A stretch of DNA of 64,000 nucleotides from Nocardioides psychrotolerans (GTDB lineage Bacteria; Actinomycetota; Actinomycetes; Propionibacteriales; Nocardioidaceae). Of this stretch, positions 14,403 through 22,691 are shown piece after piece (the first letter of the stretch is position 1; each line of letters opens with the position of its first letter). The position numbers and the translations under genes are program-made. The notes beneath the pieces were generated by a model. That model saw only the letters and a program-made list of their open reading frames with translations, did not search any database and was not told the DNA's origin. The stretch lies in assembly GCF_900113685.1 (NCBI RefSeq), contig NZ_FOQG01000004.1, forward strand, positions 110,479 to 174,478. The letters run 5' to 3'.

Positions 14403-14602
14403 GATCCGCTCGGCGGCGTGTTCCTCACGACCCGCACCTTCACCCAGGCCGCTGAGCGCGAGCTCGAAGGACGAGGTGTGCGTGTTGTGCTGGTCAAGGG
14501 CGAAGAGCTGGTCGACTCGCGGTCGAGTATGGCGTCGGTGTGGAGCCGATCACGGTCGCGACGATTCACCGGATCAACGATGACTTTTTCGACTCTCCCT
14601 GA
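14391..14602 (+). pseudogene. remnant of an Mrr-type restriction endonuclease (C-terminal part)
   Basis: The reading frame GGVFLTTRTFTQAAE... VRVVLVKGEELVD matches the C-terminal region of Mrr-cat enzymes (pattern GVFxTTSxFTxxA... VxLIDGExLAxL). Near 14510-14530 the frame changes by one base; the continuing frame reads LAVEYGVGVEP... TIHRINDDFFD and stops at 14600-14602, as expected for the Mrr tail. The N-terminal DNA-binding part and the catalytic core are absent upstream. It is therefore a truncated and frameshifted relic, marking decayed defence DNA at the edge of the accessory region. Confidence 0.7.
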
Positions 14603-14614
14603 CGCGAGATCGAT

Positions 14615-14899
14615 TCACCACCCGAGGGCGCTGGCGAGTAGCAGTTCGAGGCATAGCCCGTCGCCGCCGAGCTCGATCATCTGGTCGACCTCGTCCTCAA
14701 GGTGCGCCAGGAGTTTCGGCCGGGTTCCGGGCATCGGGTAGGTGGCCGGGAAGTCACCGCCGTGGATGTGGTCGAGGTCGATCAGGAGGCGCTCGTAGCG
14801 GCAGGAGTCGTCGAAGTCGGAGATGTCTGCCAGCGCGCCCAGGCACGAGCGCGCGGCGGCGTACGCCTCGACGTAGGCGAAGGTCATCGGGAGCGTCAC
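14615..14899 (-). CDS. small acidic hypothetical protein
   Basis: 94 residues from GTG at 14899, with alternatives at ATG 14887 and GTG 14950; a GGTGACGG stretch precedes 14899 but the start is not certain. The product is acidic and helical (FAYVEAYAAARSCLGALADI, AHLEDEVDQMIELGGDGLCLELLLA) with no membrane or signal segment. I do not recognise it. It lies between the Mrr relic and the mobile element. Confidence 0.5.
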   Translation of the reverse strand: MTLPMTFAYVEAYAAARSCLGALADISDFDDSCRYERLLIDLDHIHGGDFPATYPMPGTRPKLLAHLEDEVDQMIELGGDGLCLELLLASALGW

Positions 14900-14950
14900 C
14901 GCGCCACCGTCACCCAGGTGACTGCACCGGTCGACTCTCGTTTCGAGCAC

Positions 14951-15189
14951 TGTGGATGACGACGCCCGAATCGCCTCTCTTGGACCCGTCGAAGGCCCCG
15001 AACGATTGAACGATGTTGGCTGTCGACGTCACCGAGAATCTCGTCCTGAAACACCTGCCACCACCCAAGATTCACCCCTCAATTCGTCGGCACGCATGCT
15101 ACGAATGAACGTAGATGGGCCGCCTGGTGTCGGGCGGCCCACGACGCATTTTCGGGCCTGTTGTTGGAAATCGTTGGGGGTGGAGTGTC
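14951..15189 (+). other. non-coding DNA at the left side of the mobile element
   Basis: No gene with a ribosome site. The relaxase frame is open from 15115, but translation more likely starts at 15190. The left end of the element should lie here or slightly upstream; I could not match a direct repeat to the right side at 19.6 kb. Confidence 0.4.
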
Positions 15190-17835
15190 GTGCATGGTGG
15201 TGTGAAGGTCTACCGCGGGAACCCGGCCGCGGCGCGGAGCTATGTCGAGGCAGACCATGCCCGTGTCGATGACTACTACTTGGCCGAGGGGACAGGGTTG
15301 GCGATGCGTTTCGTTGCCACACCCGATGGTGTCGAGGCCGTCGGAGCACTCGACGGTGACGGGTATGAGGCCTGGGTCGCCGGTATTGATCCACTGACCG
15401 GGGAGCCGCGCGGCCGCCTGCGTCAGGACGCGTCGGCGGTGCGGTTCGTCGAGGTGGTGGTGAACGGGCCGAAGACCTGGTCGCTGGCCGCCGCACTCGA
15501 CCCAGCTGTCGCCGTGGCGTATGACGCCGCCCAGGACCGGGCCGCGGGTGAGATCATCGGGTGGTTGGCGCAGCACGCTACGACGCGGGTCGGGCCGCGG
15601 GGTCGACAGGTACAGGTGCCGGTTGAGCGGATCGAGGCCGCGACGGTGCGTCATTACACATCGCGCGCTGGCGATCCACATCGTCATCTGCATGTGCAGA
15701 TCAACGCGCGAGTGTGGGCTGCGGGCAAGTGGCGCGGCCTGCACACTGTCGGGGTCCGGGACATGATCGATGCCGTGAACGGGATCGGTCATGCGGCGGT
15801 GATGTGCGATCCGCAGTTCCGCCAAGTGCTCGCTGACCGCGGGTTCAGCGTCGACGCAAAATCGGGCGAGGTGAACGAGTTGGCCGGGTTCGTGGGTGCG
15901 TTCTCGGCCAGGGCGCGCCAGATCGGCCAGAACATCGCCAGGTATGAGGCCGCATGGCGTGACACCCATTCCGGTCAGGAACCGGGTCCAGAGCTCCTTC
16001 GCACGTGGGACAGGCGTGCCTGGTCGCAGGCACGCCCGGACAAGGTGGTCCCGACCGACGGCACGGTGCTGACTGACAGGTGGGTTGATGAGTTGCATCG
16101 GCTCGGATTTCGTACCCCTACTCACGGGGCGGCATTGAACGGAGTGCGCACTGGTGCTCTGGACCGTGACGCGGCAGTCACCACCGTGTTGACCAGGCTT
16201 GGGGCGAAGCGATCGGGATGGAATGGGGCCGATATCCGCGGCCAAGTTGAGTTGCTCATCGCAGGCGAGGGCATCGTCACTGATCGGGCGGTGCGTATCG
16301 AATTGGCCGAAGACCTGACGGCGCGCGCCGTCGCAGCCTGCGTTCCGTTGCTCGACGAGGAGGGAACGCCGGAGCACATCCGGGCACTGACGTCGGCCAC
16401 CGTGCTTGGGGTCGAGGCCGACCTCAATGATTCGTTCGCCGTGCGTGCCTCCCTGCCCGGCCTGTCGGCGAACATCACCGGCGGGGACCTCGACGAGGCC
16501 CAGATGCGGGCCGTCGCCACGCTGGCGGGCAAGTACCGGCTGGTCGTCGTCGAAGGTGCCGCCGGGGCGGGGAAGACCGCCACCCTGGCCGGCACCGCAT
16601 CAGTTGTCGCCCAGACAGGGCACCGGATGATCGTTGTGACGCCGACGCTGAAGGCCGCCCACGTGGCCGAGACCGAGGCCGGAGTCCAGGCGCACTCGGC
16701 CGCCTGGCTCGCACACCAATACGGCTACGCGTGGGACAACAACGGGTGTTGGACCCGCGGGCCCTCGGACCCGTCCGCACAGGCTGTGTTGGGTCGTGGT
16801 GACTTGTTGCTGATCGACGAGGCCGGAATGCTGGACCAGGACACCGCCCACGCACTGATTCGGATTGTCGATGAGACCGGTGCGCGTCTCGCGCTCGTAG
16901 GGGACCGCCACCAGCTACCTGCCGTCGGCAGGGGCGGGGTCCTGGACCTCGCCGCACGTTGGGTAGATCCCGAGGCGCGCCTGATGCTGGATACTGTTCA
17001 CCGGTTCGTGGACCCCGACTACGCGAAACTCAGCCTCGCGATGCGTGCGGGCGAGAACCCTGCAGCGGTGTTCGACCAGCTGGTCGGTCGCGGCGAAATC
17101 GTCCTCCACCCTGACGAGGCCTCGCGCACCGCGGTACTGGCCGATGGCGCAGCGGCTACCGGGGCCCTCGTCGTGGCTGACACTCGCGAGCAGGTGGCCG
17201 ATCTCAATCAGGCGATCCGCGAACGGCTCGTCACCGCCGGGAAGGTTGACGACTCCCGGGTGCTCATCACCGATGGAGGCGAGCGTCTCGGGGTCGGCGA
17301 CCGAGTCGCCACCCGCCGCAACGACCGCGACCTCAATGTGGCCAACCGTGACACCTGGACCGTCAGCGGGCTGCGCGACAACGGCACCATGCATCTGGTC
17401 GGGGTGGCGGGCACCCGGGAGGTTCCCTACGGCTACGCCGTCCGCGACGTCGAGCTCGCCTACGCCTCGACCGTCTACGGCGCCCAGGGCGAGACCACCC
17501 GAAGCGCCCATCTGGTTCTCGGGGAACACACGGGTGCGGCATCGGCCTACGTCGCCATGACCCGCGGACGCGAAGCCAATACCGCGCACGTCGTCGCGGA
17601 GGATCTCCACGACGCCCGACAACAATGGGCACTGGTGTTCAGCCGAGACCGGGCCGACCTCGGCCCCGCCCACGCGGGGCGACTCGCGGCCGAAGCAGCA
17701 GCCAAGTACGAACGCTATGACCACCCGGCACACACCGAGGGGCGCAACGATCCGGCACCCGTGGCTCGCCGGCATCGCGAGCCGCCACCCAGCTACTCCC
17801 GCCCTTCCCGGGGCGGCCCGGGGATCGGCTTCTGA
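15190..17835 (+). CDS. MobF-family conjugative relaxase/helicase (TraA/TrwC type)
   Basis: About 881 residues from GTG at 15190, chosen because a GGGGGTGGAG ribosome site precedes it and the family N-terminus (GVKVYRGNPAAA... DDYYLAEGTG) follows. The catalytic Tyr pair is near residues 29-30, the metal-binding three-His motif HRHLH near 164-168. The helicase half has Walker A GAAGAGKT at about 456-463, Walker B LLLIDEAG near 540-546, and C-terminal UvrD-like motifs (YGAQGETTRSAH, YVAMTRGREANTAHVV). It would nick oriT, stay covalently bound to the strand and unwind it during transfer. It is shorter than many TraA proteins, lacking a long C-terminal extension. No type IV secretion genes are nearby. 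Confidence 0.93.
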   Translation: MHGGVKVYRGNPAAARSYVEADHARVDDYYLAEGTGLAMRFVATPDGVEAVGALDGDGYEAWVAGIDPLTGEPRGRLRQDASAVRFVEVVVNGPKTWSLAAALDPAVAVAYDAAQDRAAGEIIGWLAQHATTRVGPRGRQVQVPVERIEAATVRHYTSRAGDPHRHLHVQINARVWAAGKWRGLHTVGVRDMIDAVNGIGHAAVMCDPQFRQVLADRGFSVDAKSGEVNELAGFVGAFSARARQIGQNIARYEAAWRDTHSGQEPGPELLRTWDRRAWSQARPDKVVPTDGTVLTDRWVDELHRLGFRTPTHGAALNGVRTGALDRDAAVTTVLTRLGAKRSGWNGADIRGQVELLIAGEGIVTDRAVRIELAEDLTARAVAACVPLLDEEGTPEHIRALTSATVLGVEADLNDSFAVRASLPGLSANITGGDLDEAQMRAVATLAGKYRLVVVEGAAGAGKTATLAGTASVVAQTGHRMIVVTPTLKAAHVAETEAGVQAHSAAWLAHQYGYAWDNNGCWTRGPSDPSAQAVLGRGDLLLIDEAGMLDQDTAHALIRIVDETGARLALVGDRHQLPAVGRGGVLDLAARWVDPEARLMLDTVHRFVDPDYAKLSLAMRAGENPAAVFDQLVGRGEIVLHPDEASRTAVLADGAAATGALVVADTREQVADLNQAIRERLVTAGKVDDSRVLITDGGERLGVGDRVATRRNDRDLNVANRDTWTVSGLRDNGTMHLVGVAGTREVPYGYAVRDVELAYASTVYGAQGETTRSAHLVLGEHTGAASAYVAMTRGREANTAHVVAEDLHDARQQWALVFSRDRADLGPAHAGRLAAEAAAKYERYDHPAHTEGRNDPAPVARRHREPPPSYSRPSRGGPGIGF

Positions 17836-17865
17836 GGTCCGATGGTCGGATGCGACGGCTTGGAG

Positions 17866-17908
17866 GGGGGGACGTGCCCTGACCTGCGCAAACACCAACG
17901 TTCCCCCT
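17866..17908 (+). repeat. dyad repeat, copy 1 of 3 (near MobF relaxase)
   Basis: GGGGGGACGT, 22 bp (starting GCCCTGACCTGCG), ACGTTCCCCC. It differs from the ideal arm by one base. The copy at 18026-18068 shares all but a few positions including the 22-bp centre. Confidence 0.85.
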
Positions 17909-18025
17909 CCGGCAACGAGCAGGAGGTAACCCTGTCGATCACACCGCCCGTTACGGATATCGCGACCGACGAACGTCACTGAAATCACCGAAAACCGCTC
18001 TGTGCAAGAAGTCTCGTCAACTTTC

Positions 18026-18068
18026 GGGGGAACGTGCCCTGACCTGCGAAAACACCAACGTTCCCCCT
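18026..18068 (+). repeat. dyad repeat, copy 2 of 3
   Basis: GGGGGAACGT (18026-18035), 22-bp spacer, ACGTTCCCCC (18058-18067): perfect 10-bp arms. It abuts copy 3, so ACGTTCCCCCTGGGGGG forms a back-to-back junction. Confidence 0.88.
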
Positions 18069-18109
18069 GGGGGGAACGTGCCAGGGGGGACGGAAGCGGT
18101 AACGTTCCC
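18069..18109 (+). repeat. dyad repeat, copy 3 of 3
   Basis: GGGGGGAACGT, a 22-bp spacer of different sequence (starting GCCAGGGG), then ACGTTCCC. Arms and spacing are kept while the spacer has changed, as expected for a protein-binding dyad. It lies about 90 bp upstream of the excisionase-like gene. Confidence 0.8.
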
Positions 18110-18200
18110 GGCCCAGAATGGTGACCACAACACTGCGGAGTCCACCAGGACCCATCACGGTTCTCATCGGGAATGAAGGAACGACAACAAGGAGACGGAC

Positions 18201-18437
18201 ATGTCCACCATCACACATCGGGGCGTATCGCCCGAGACCCCACACGCAGGCGACGAACTGCTCACCATCGCCGAAGTCGCCGACATCGTCCGTGTCCCCA
18301 TAGCCACCCTGCGCTACTGGCGCCACCTCGGCTCCGGACCGAACAGCTTCCGCATCGGCCGGTCGGTCCGCTACTGGCGAACCGAAGTCCTCCAATGGCT
18401 CGAAAAGCAGTCCAGCCATCCACACAGCACCCGCTGA
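18201..18437 (+). CDS. excisionase-like helix-turn-helix protein
   Basis: 78 residues from ATG at 18201, with AAGGAG 7 bp upstream. Residues about 20-70 form a MerR/excisionase-type winged helix (LLTIAEVADIVRVPIATLRYWRHLGSGP... FRIGRSVRYWRTEVLQWLE). In actinobacterial integrative elements such small proteins next to the integrase act as excisionases or directionality factors. It lies 37 bp upstream of the integrase and is probably cotranscribed with it. Confidence 0.85.
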   Translation: MSTITHRGVSPETPHAGDELLTIAEVADIVRVPIATLRYWRHLGSGPNSFRIGRSVRYWRTEVLQWLEKQSSHPHSTR

Positions 18438-18474
18438 AGCCCGCGAATGTCGGCGATGAGAGAGACGATCAGCC

Positions 18475-19608
18475 ATGGCCAGCATCCAGAAGAGAGCCAA
18501 CGGACGATGGCGCGCCCGATTCCGTGACGAAGGTGGCCGAGAGCACGCGCGACATTTCGAGCGCAAGTTCGACGCACAGGCGTGGCTCGATGAGGAGACG
18601 GCGAAGATCGTCCGAGGGGATTGGGCCGACCCGCGAGCTGGGCGAGAATCACTTCGGGCGTACGCAACCCGTTGGCAGTCGATCCAGGTCTCATCCGCTG
18701 GCACGGCGAGGATCGTCGACAACGCGCTGCGAGTGCACACCTTGCCGAGGCTCGGCCAGCATCGGATAGGCAATATCCGACGCAGCGACGTCCAAGCCTT
18801 CGTGAAGTGGCTCGAATCCGGCGAGGCGCGTCGGGCGAACGGTGGTGAGCCGGCCCGGCCCTTGTCACCCGGGAGTATCCGCAACGTCTACGAGGTGCTC
18901 GCTCGGGTCATGGACGCAGCGGTGGAGGACCGGGTCATCTCGATCAGTCCATGTCGGAGGATCACGTTGCCCAAGGACCACAACGACGAGGTCGAAGTCG
19001 CGACGCTCGAGGACATCGAGAAGGTCCGCTCCGGGTTGGGGCAGCGGTGGCAGGCGATACCGATCGTGCTCGCCGGCTCGGGCCTTCGGGTCGGCGAGTT
19101 GCTCGGACTTAGACTCTCCGACGTCGACTTCCTGCGCCGTACGATCCGTGTCGAGCGGCAGCGACTGCAGTCGAACCAGATCGCCCCTCTGAAGTCGAAG
19201 GCCTCGCGGCGTACCGTCCCGGTCGGCCAGGTGGTCATCGACGCGCTTGCCGCGCACCTCGCGTCCTACCCGACGACGGGCGACGCGCTGTTCACCGATG
19301 ACCTGCGCGAGCCGCTGACCTATCAGCGCTGGAAGCGATTGTTGAGCGACGCGGCGAAGGCGGCGGACGTCGACGTCACCTCGCACTCGTTCCGTCACTT
19401 CGCGGCTTCTGCACTGATCTCGGGCAGCGCCTCGGTGAAACAGGTACAGACATTCCTCGGGCATGCGTCCGCGATGGTGACCCTGCGGACCTACGCCCAC
19501 CTGTGGCCGGGCGACGAGGACCGGACCCGGAGCGTGCTCGACGCAGCACTCGGCCCGCTCGGAGCCCTGGCGGACTCTCTGCGGACCGAGGCGACATCGG
19601 AACAGTAA
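18475..19608 (+). CDS. tyrosine site-specific integrase
   Basis: 377 residues, normal for phage/ICE integrases. Order: AP2-like arm-binding N-terminus (SIQKRANGRWRARFRDEGGREHARHF, residues 3-30), SAM-like core-binding domain (about 55-160) and catalytic domain (about 175-350). Active-site residues are all visible: Arg205 (GSGLRVGE), Lys242 region (LKSKASRRT), His304-x-x-Arg307 (HSFRH), His330 (LGHAS) and Tyr340 (RTYAHLWPG). It should catalyse integration and, with the upstream protein, excision of the element. It ends 30 bp from sodN, so the right end of the element probably lies around 19.6 kb; no attachment core was recognised. Confidence 0.95.
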   Translation: MASIQKRANGRWRARFRDEGGREHARHFERKFDAQAWLDEETAKIVRGDWADPRAGRESLRAYATRWQSIQVSSAGTARIVDNALRVHTLPRLGQHRIGNIRRSDVQAFVKWLESGEARRANGGEPARPLSPGSIRNVYEVLARVMDAAVEDRVISISPCRRITLPKDHNDEVEVATLEDIEKVRSGLGQRWQAIPIVLAGSGLRVGELLGLRLSDVDFLRRTIRVERQRLQSNQIAPLKSKASRRTVPVGQVVIDALAAHLASYPTTGDALFTDDLREPLTYQRWKRLLSDAAKAADVDVTSHSFRHFAASALISGSASVKQVQTFLGHASAMVTLRTYAHLWPGDEDRTRSVLDAALGPLGALADSLRTEATSEQ

Positions 19609-19631
19609 AAGCGCAGGTCAGCGGCCTGCGC
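19607..19631 (-). terminator. Rho-independent terminator of sodN
   Basis: On the minus strand GCGCAGG, 7-nt loop, CCTGCGC then TTTT. It overlaps the last bases of the convergent integrase gene and starts 7 bp after the sodN stop. It may also stop integrase transcripts. Confidence 0.7.
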
Positions 19632-19637
19632 CTTCGC

Positions 19638-20039
19638 TCAGGCCTTCTTGGTCTCCCAGAAGATCTCGGCGATCTCGTCGATCTTGGCGAGCAGCTGGTC
19701 GGCCACGTCGGCATCGAGCGTGCCCTTGGTGCCGCTGGCACCGGCGAGCTTGGTCGCCTCGTTGACCAGCGTGTGGAGCTGGGGGTACTTCTCGAAGTGA
19801 GGGGGCTTGAAGTAGTCGGTCCAGAGCACCCAGAGGTGGTGCTTGACCAGCTCGGAGCGCTCCTCCTTGATCAGCACCGCCCGCGTGCGGAAGTCGGGGT
19901 CGTCGTTGTCGGCCAGCTTCCCGATGAGGGCCTTGATGGACTCGGCCTCGATGCGTGCCTGGGCAGGGTCATAGACCCCACAGGGCAGGTCGCAGTGGGC
20001 GGAGACCTCGACAGTGGGGGCGAACAGTCGCGCGAACAT
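19638..20039 (-). CDS. sodN: nickel superoxide dismutase
   Basis: 133 residues from ATG at 20039, preceded by GAGAGGA. The precursor has a 14-residue leader (MFARLFAPTVEVSA) removed to expose the nickel hook HCDLPCGVYDP, in which His1, Cys2 and Cys6 bind Ni. The four-helix body follows (ARIEAESIKALIGKL... HHLWVLWTDYFKP). It dismutates superoxide in the cytoplasm. The divergent neighbour encodes the maturation protease, separated by only 49 bp, so the two promoters are back to back. The length and leader are normal for the family. Confidence 0.97.
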   Translation of the reverse strand: MFARLFAPTVEVSAHCDLPCGVYDPAQARIEAESIKALIGKLADNDDPDFRTRAVLIKEERSELVKHHLWVLWTDYFKPPHFEKYPQLHTLVNEATKLAGASGTKGTLDADVADQLLAKIDEIAEIFWETKKA

Positions 20040-20088
20040 GCGTGTCCTCTCGTCGTCAACAGAGCTTGTCGTTGGGACACTACTCCGC

Positions 20089-20403
20089 ATGGCTGAGACC
20101 CGACGACCTCCCTGGGGGTGGGCCCTGGTGACGGGCGCCTCGATGGAGCCGACCCTGTCGGCCGGTGACCGGCTGCTGGTCAGCCACCGACGTCGCCCGC
20201 GGGAAGGATCGGTGGTCGTGGCGCACTTCCCGGACGGGACGCTCGCGGTCAAGCGTGCAGCGGAGCGGCGTACGACGGGCTGGTGGCTGCTCAGCGACGC
20301 TCCCGACGTCGGGGTGGACTCTCGCCACCGCGGTGTGATCGCCGACGTCGACGTGATCGCCGTGGCGTTGGTGCGGATCTGGCCCCGGCCCCGTCGCCTG
20401 TGA
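20089..20403 (+). CDS. sodX: SodN maturation protease (S26 signal-peptidase-like)
   Basis: 104 residues from ATG at 20089. It is a small S26-type peptidase with Ser18 in TGASMEPTLSAGDRLLV and Lys55 in TLAVKRAAERR as the Ser/Lys dyad, and a downstream GWWLLSDAPDVGVDSRHRGVI box. It lacks a membrane anchor, fitting a cytoplasmic role in clipping the SodN leader. Head-to-head pairing with sodN is the usual arrangement in actinobacteria. The malic enzyme gene follows closely and may be cotranscribed. Confidence 0.92.
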   Translation: MAETRRPPWGWALVTGASMEPTLSAGDRLLVSHRRRPREGSVVVAHFPDGTLAVKRAAERRTTGWWLLSDAPDVGVDSRHRGVIADVDVIAVALVRIWPRPRRL

Positions 20404-20461
20404 GATGACTCATCTGGGACGGCCCGAGGGCCTCGCCGCGGGTGTGGAAGGATCCACGATC

Positions 20462-21649
20462 GTGGCCGTCGCTGATTCCCCCTCACACCCGCACGCCGGC
20501 GAACCGGTCTTCGACCTCCACCTCGGAGGCAAGATGCAGATCGTGTCGACGGCGCCGCTGGAGGGTCCTGAGGACCTCTCGCTCGCCTACACTCCGGGCG
20601 TCGCGCTGGTGTGCGAGGCGATCGCAGCGGACCCGTCGATGACCCAGCACTACACGTGGGTGCCCAACGTCGTCGCCATCGTCAGCGACGGCACGGCCGT
20701 CCTGGGACTCGGTGACATCGGGCCGGCCGCCGCGATGCCGGTGATGGAGGGCAAGGCGGTCCTCTTCAAGCAGTTCGGTGGGGTCGACGCTGTTCCGATC
20801 TGCCTGGACACCACCGACGTCGAGGAGATCATCGAGACCGTGGCCCGCTTGGCGCCGAGCTTCGGTGGCATCAACCTGGAGGACATCTCGGCGCCGCGCT
20901 GCTTCGAGATCGAGGACCGCCTCAAGGCGATGCTCGACATCCCCGTCTTCCACGACGACCAGCACGGCACCGCCGTGGTGGTCCTCGCGGCGCTCACGAA
21001 CGCCCTCAAGCTCACCGGCCGCGACCCGGGCACGACCCGCGTCGTCATCTCGGGCGCCGGGGCAGCCGGTGTGGCCGTGGCCCGCATCCTGCTCGAGGCC
21101 GGCATCACCGACCTCGCCGTCACCGACCGCAAGGGCGTCCTCAACTCTCTGCGTGCCGACCTGACGCCGGTCAAGCGTGCGCTCGCGGTCGACACGGCCG
21201 ACCGCTACGGCCGCAGCGGCACCCTGGCCGATGCTCTTGGTGGCGCCGATGTCTTCATCGGGCTCTCGGGAGGCACCGTGCCGGAGGAGTACGTCGCCAC
21301 GATGGCGCCGGACTCGATCGTCTTCGGCCTCGCCAACCCCACCCCCGAGGTCCACCCCGACGTCGCTCGCCGGCACGCCCGGGTCGTCGCCACGGGCCGC
21401 TCGGACTTCCCCAACCAGATCAACAACGTGCTGGCCTTCCCCGGGATCTTCCGCGGCGCCTTCGACGTCCACGCGACCGCGATCACCGAGGGCATGAAGC
21501 TCGCGGCGGCCGAGGCACTGGCCGAGCTGGTGGGCGAGGAGCTGAGCGAGGAGATGATCATCCCCTCGCCGTTCGATCCCCGCGTAGGTCCGGCCGTCTC
21601 GAGCGCCGTCGCCGAGGCTGCCCGGCGCGACGGGGTTGCTCGTCGCTGA
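20462..21649 (+). CDS. NAD(P)-dependent malic enzyme
   Basis: 395 residues from GTG at 20462, chosen for the GAAGGA site 9 bp upstream and the normal family N-terminus; the frame is open from 20405. It oxidatively decarboxylates malate to pyruvate. Visible: N-terminal malic domain (LSLAYTPGVALVCEAI, LGLGDIGPAAAMPVMEGKAVLFKQFGGVDA), metal/substrate motif LEDISAPRCFEIE and FHDDQHGTA, and the Rossmann domain VVISGAGAAGVAVARILL at about residues 187-205. The short length matches the bacterial small-subunit class rather than MaeB hybrids with a phosphotransacetylase domain. Cofactor preference cannot be read. Confidence 0.93.
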   Translation: MAVADSPSHPHAGEPVFDLHLGGKMQIVSTAPLEGPEDLSLAYTPGVALVCEAIAADPSMTQHYTWVPNVVAIVSDGTAVLGLGDIGPAAAMPVMEGKAVLFKQFGGVDAVPICLDTTDVEEIIETVARLAPSFGGINLEDISAPRCFEIEDRLKAMLDIPVFHDDQHGTAVVVLAALTNALKLTGRDPGTTRVVISGAGAAGVAVARILLEAGITDLAVTDRKGVLNSLRADLTPVKRALAVDTADRYGRSGTLADALGGADVFIGLSGGTVPEEYVATMAPDSIVFGLANPTPEVHPDVARRHARVVATGRSDFPNQINNVLAFPGIFRGAFDVHATAITEGMKLAAAEALAELVGEELSEEMIIPSPFDPRVGPAVSSAVAEAARRDGVARR

Positions 21650-21713
21650 TCGTCGGCTCTAGGTGTGATGCCTGCGGGTCACGGCCCGCGGCCGCCCCAC
21701 TAGGCTCCGAGTC

Positions 21714-22691
21714 ATGTTCGCCGTCTACGCCGATTCCTTTGCCGCCGCCGACTCCGAGGACCCCTTCGCGGGCCTGGTGATCGGAGAACGACCCGACCCG
21801 GTCGCCCCGGACGGGTGGACCACCGTCACCGTCAAGGCCGCCTCGCTCAACCACCACGATCTCTGGTCGCTGCGTGGGGTGGGGCTGCGTGAGGAGGCGC
21901 TGCCGATGATCCTGGGCTGTGACGCCGCCGGCTTCGACGAGGACGGCAACGAGGTCGTCGTCCACGCGGTCATCTCCGACCCGAGCTGGCGCGGGGACGA
22001 GACGTTCGACCCCCGTCGTTCCTTGCTGTCCGAGCGTCACCAGGGCACGTTCGCGGACAAGGTGGTCGTCCCGACGACCAACGTCATCGCCAAGCCCGCC
22101 TCGCTCTCCTTCGAGGAGGCTGCGTGCCTGCCGACCGCATGGCTGACCGCCTACCGGATGCTCTACACCCAGGGTGACCTCAAGGCCGGTGACACCGTTC
22201 TCGTGCAGGGCGCCGGCGGGGGGGTGGCCACGGCGCTGATCACGCTGGCACGCGCCGGCGGGCTCAAGGTGCTGGCCACCTCGCGTGACGAGGGCAAGCG
22301 GACCAAGGCTCTCGAGCTCGGCGCCCACGAGGTCTTCGAGTCCGGCGCCCGCCTCCCGGTCAAGGTCGACGCGGTCATGGAGACCGTCGGCCGAGCGACC
22401 TGGTCGCACTCGGTCCGCGCGCTGCGTCCCGGCGGCAAGATCGTCATCAGCGGCACGACGTCGGGGCCCAAGCTCGACGACGCCGAGCTGACGCGCATCT
22501 TCTTCCTCCAGCTGAGCGTCATCGGTTCCACCATGGGCACGAGCGCTGAGCTCGCCTCGCTCGTCGCCCTGCTCGACGCCTCGGGTGCGCGGCCGCTCAT
22601 CGACCGGGCGATCCCGATGACCGAAGCCCGCGACGGCTTCGCCGCCATGGCGCAGGGCGACATCTTCGGCAAGGTCGTCTTCACCCGATGA
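21714..22691 (+). CDS. zinc-binding-type alcohol dehydrogenase / quinone oxidoreductase (MDR family)
   Basis: 325 residues. A GroES-like N-terminal half (VKAASLNHHDLWSLRGVG, ILGCDAAGFDEDGNEVV) precedes a Rossmann half with VLVQGAGGGVATALITLARAGG at about 160-182. The structural-zinc Cys cluster is missing, so it is probably a zinc-free quinone-reductase-like member. Substrate unknown. The stop overlaps the start of the SDR gene by 4 bp (ATGA), indicating one operon. Confidence 0.88.
   Translation: MFAVYADSFAAADSEDPFAGLVIGERPDPVAPDGWTTVTVKAASLNHHDLWSLRGVGLREEALPMILGCDAAGFDEDGNEVVVHAVISDPSWRGDETFDPRRSLLSERHQGTFADKVVVPTTNVIAKPASLSFEEAACLPTAWLTAYRMLYTQGDLKAGDTVLVQGAGGGVATALITLARAGGLKVLATSRDEGKRTKALELGAHEVFESGARLPVKVDAVMETVGRATWSHSVRALRPGGKIVISGTTSGPKLDDAELTRIFFLQLSVIGSTMGTSAELASLVALLDASGARPLIDRAIPMTEARDGFAAMAQGDIFGKVVFTR

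Larger units (their letters stand above)
17836..18200 (+). other. 365-bp non-coding control region of the mobile element
   Basis: It lies between relaxase and excisionase genes and holds the three dyads plus an AGGAGGTAACC stretch near 17931 that precedes no clear gene. Likely functions are oriT, replication origin or operators controlling xis-int; the sequence alone does not decide. Confidence 0.55.

Noticed and set aside
15115..15189. Upstream ATG start for the relaxase
   Set aside because: No ribosome site, and the extra 25 residues are not like family N-termini; GTG at 15190 has GGGGGTGGAG upstream.
20040..20486. N-terminal extension of the sodN frame
   Set aside because: It would overlap sodX; nickel SODs begin with a short leader before HCDLPCG, as seen from ATG 20039.
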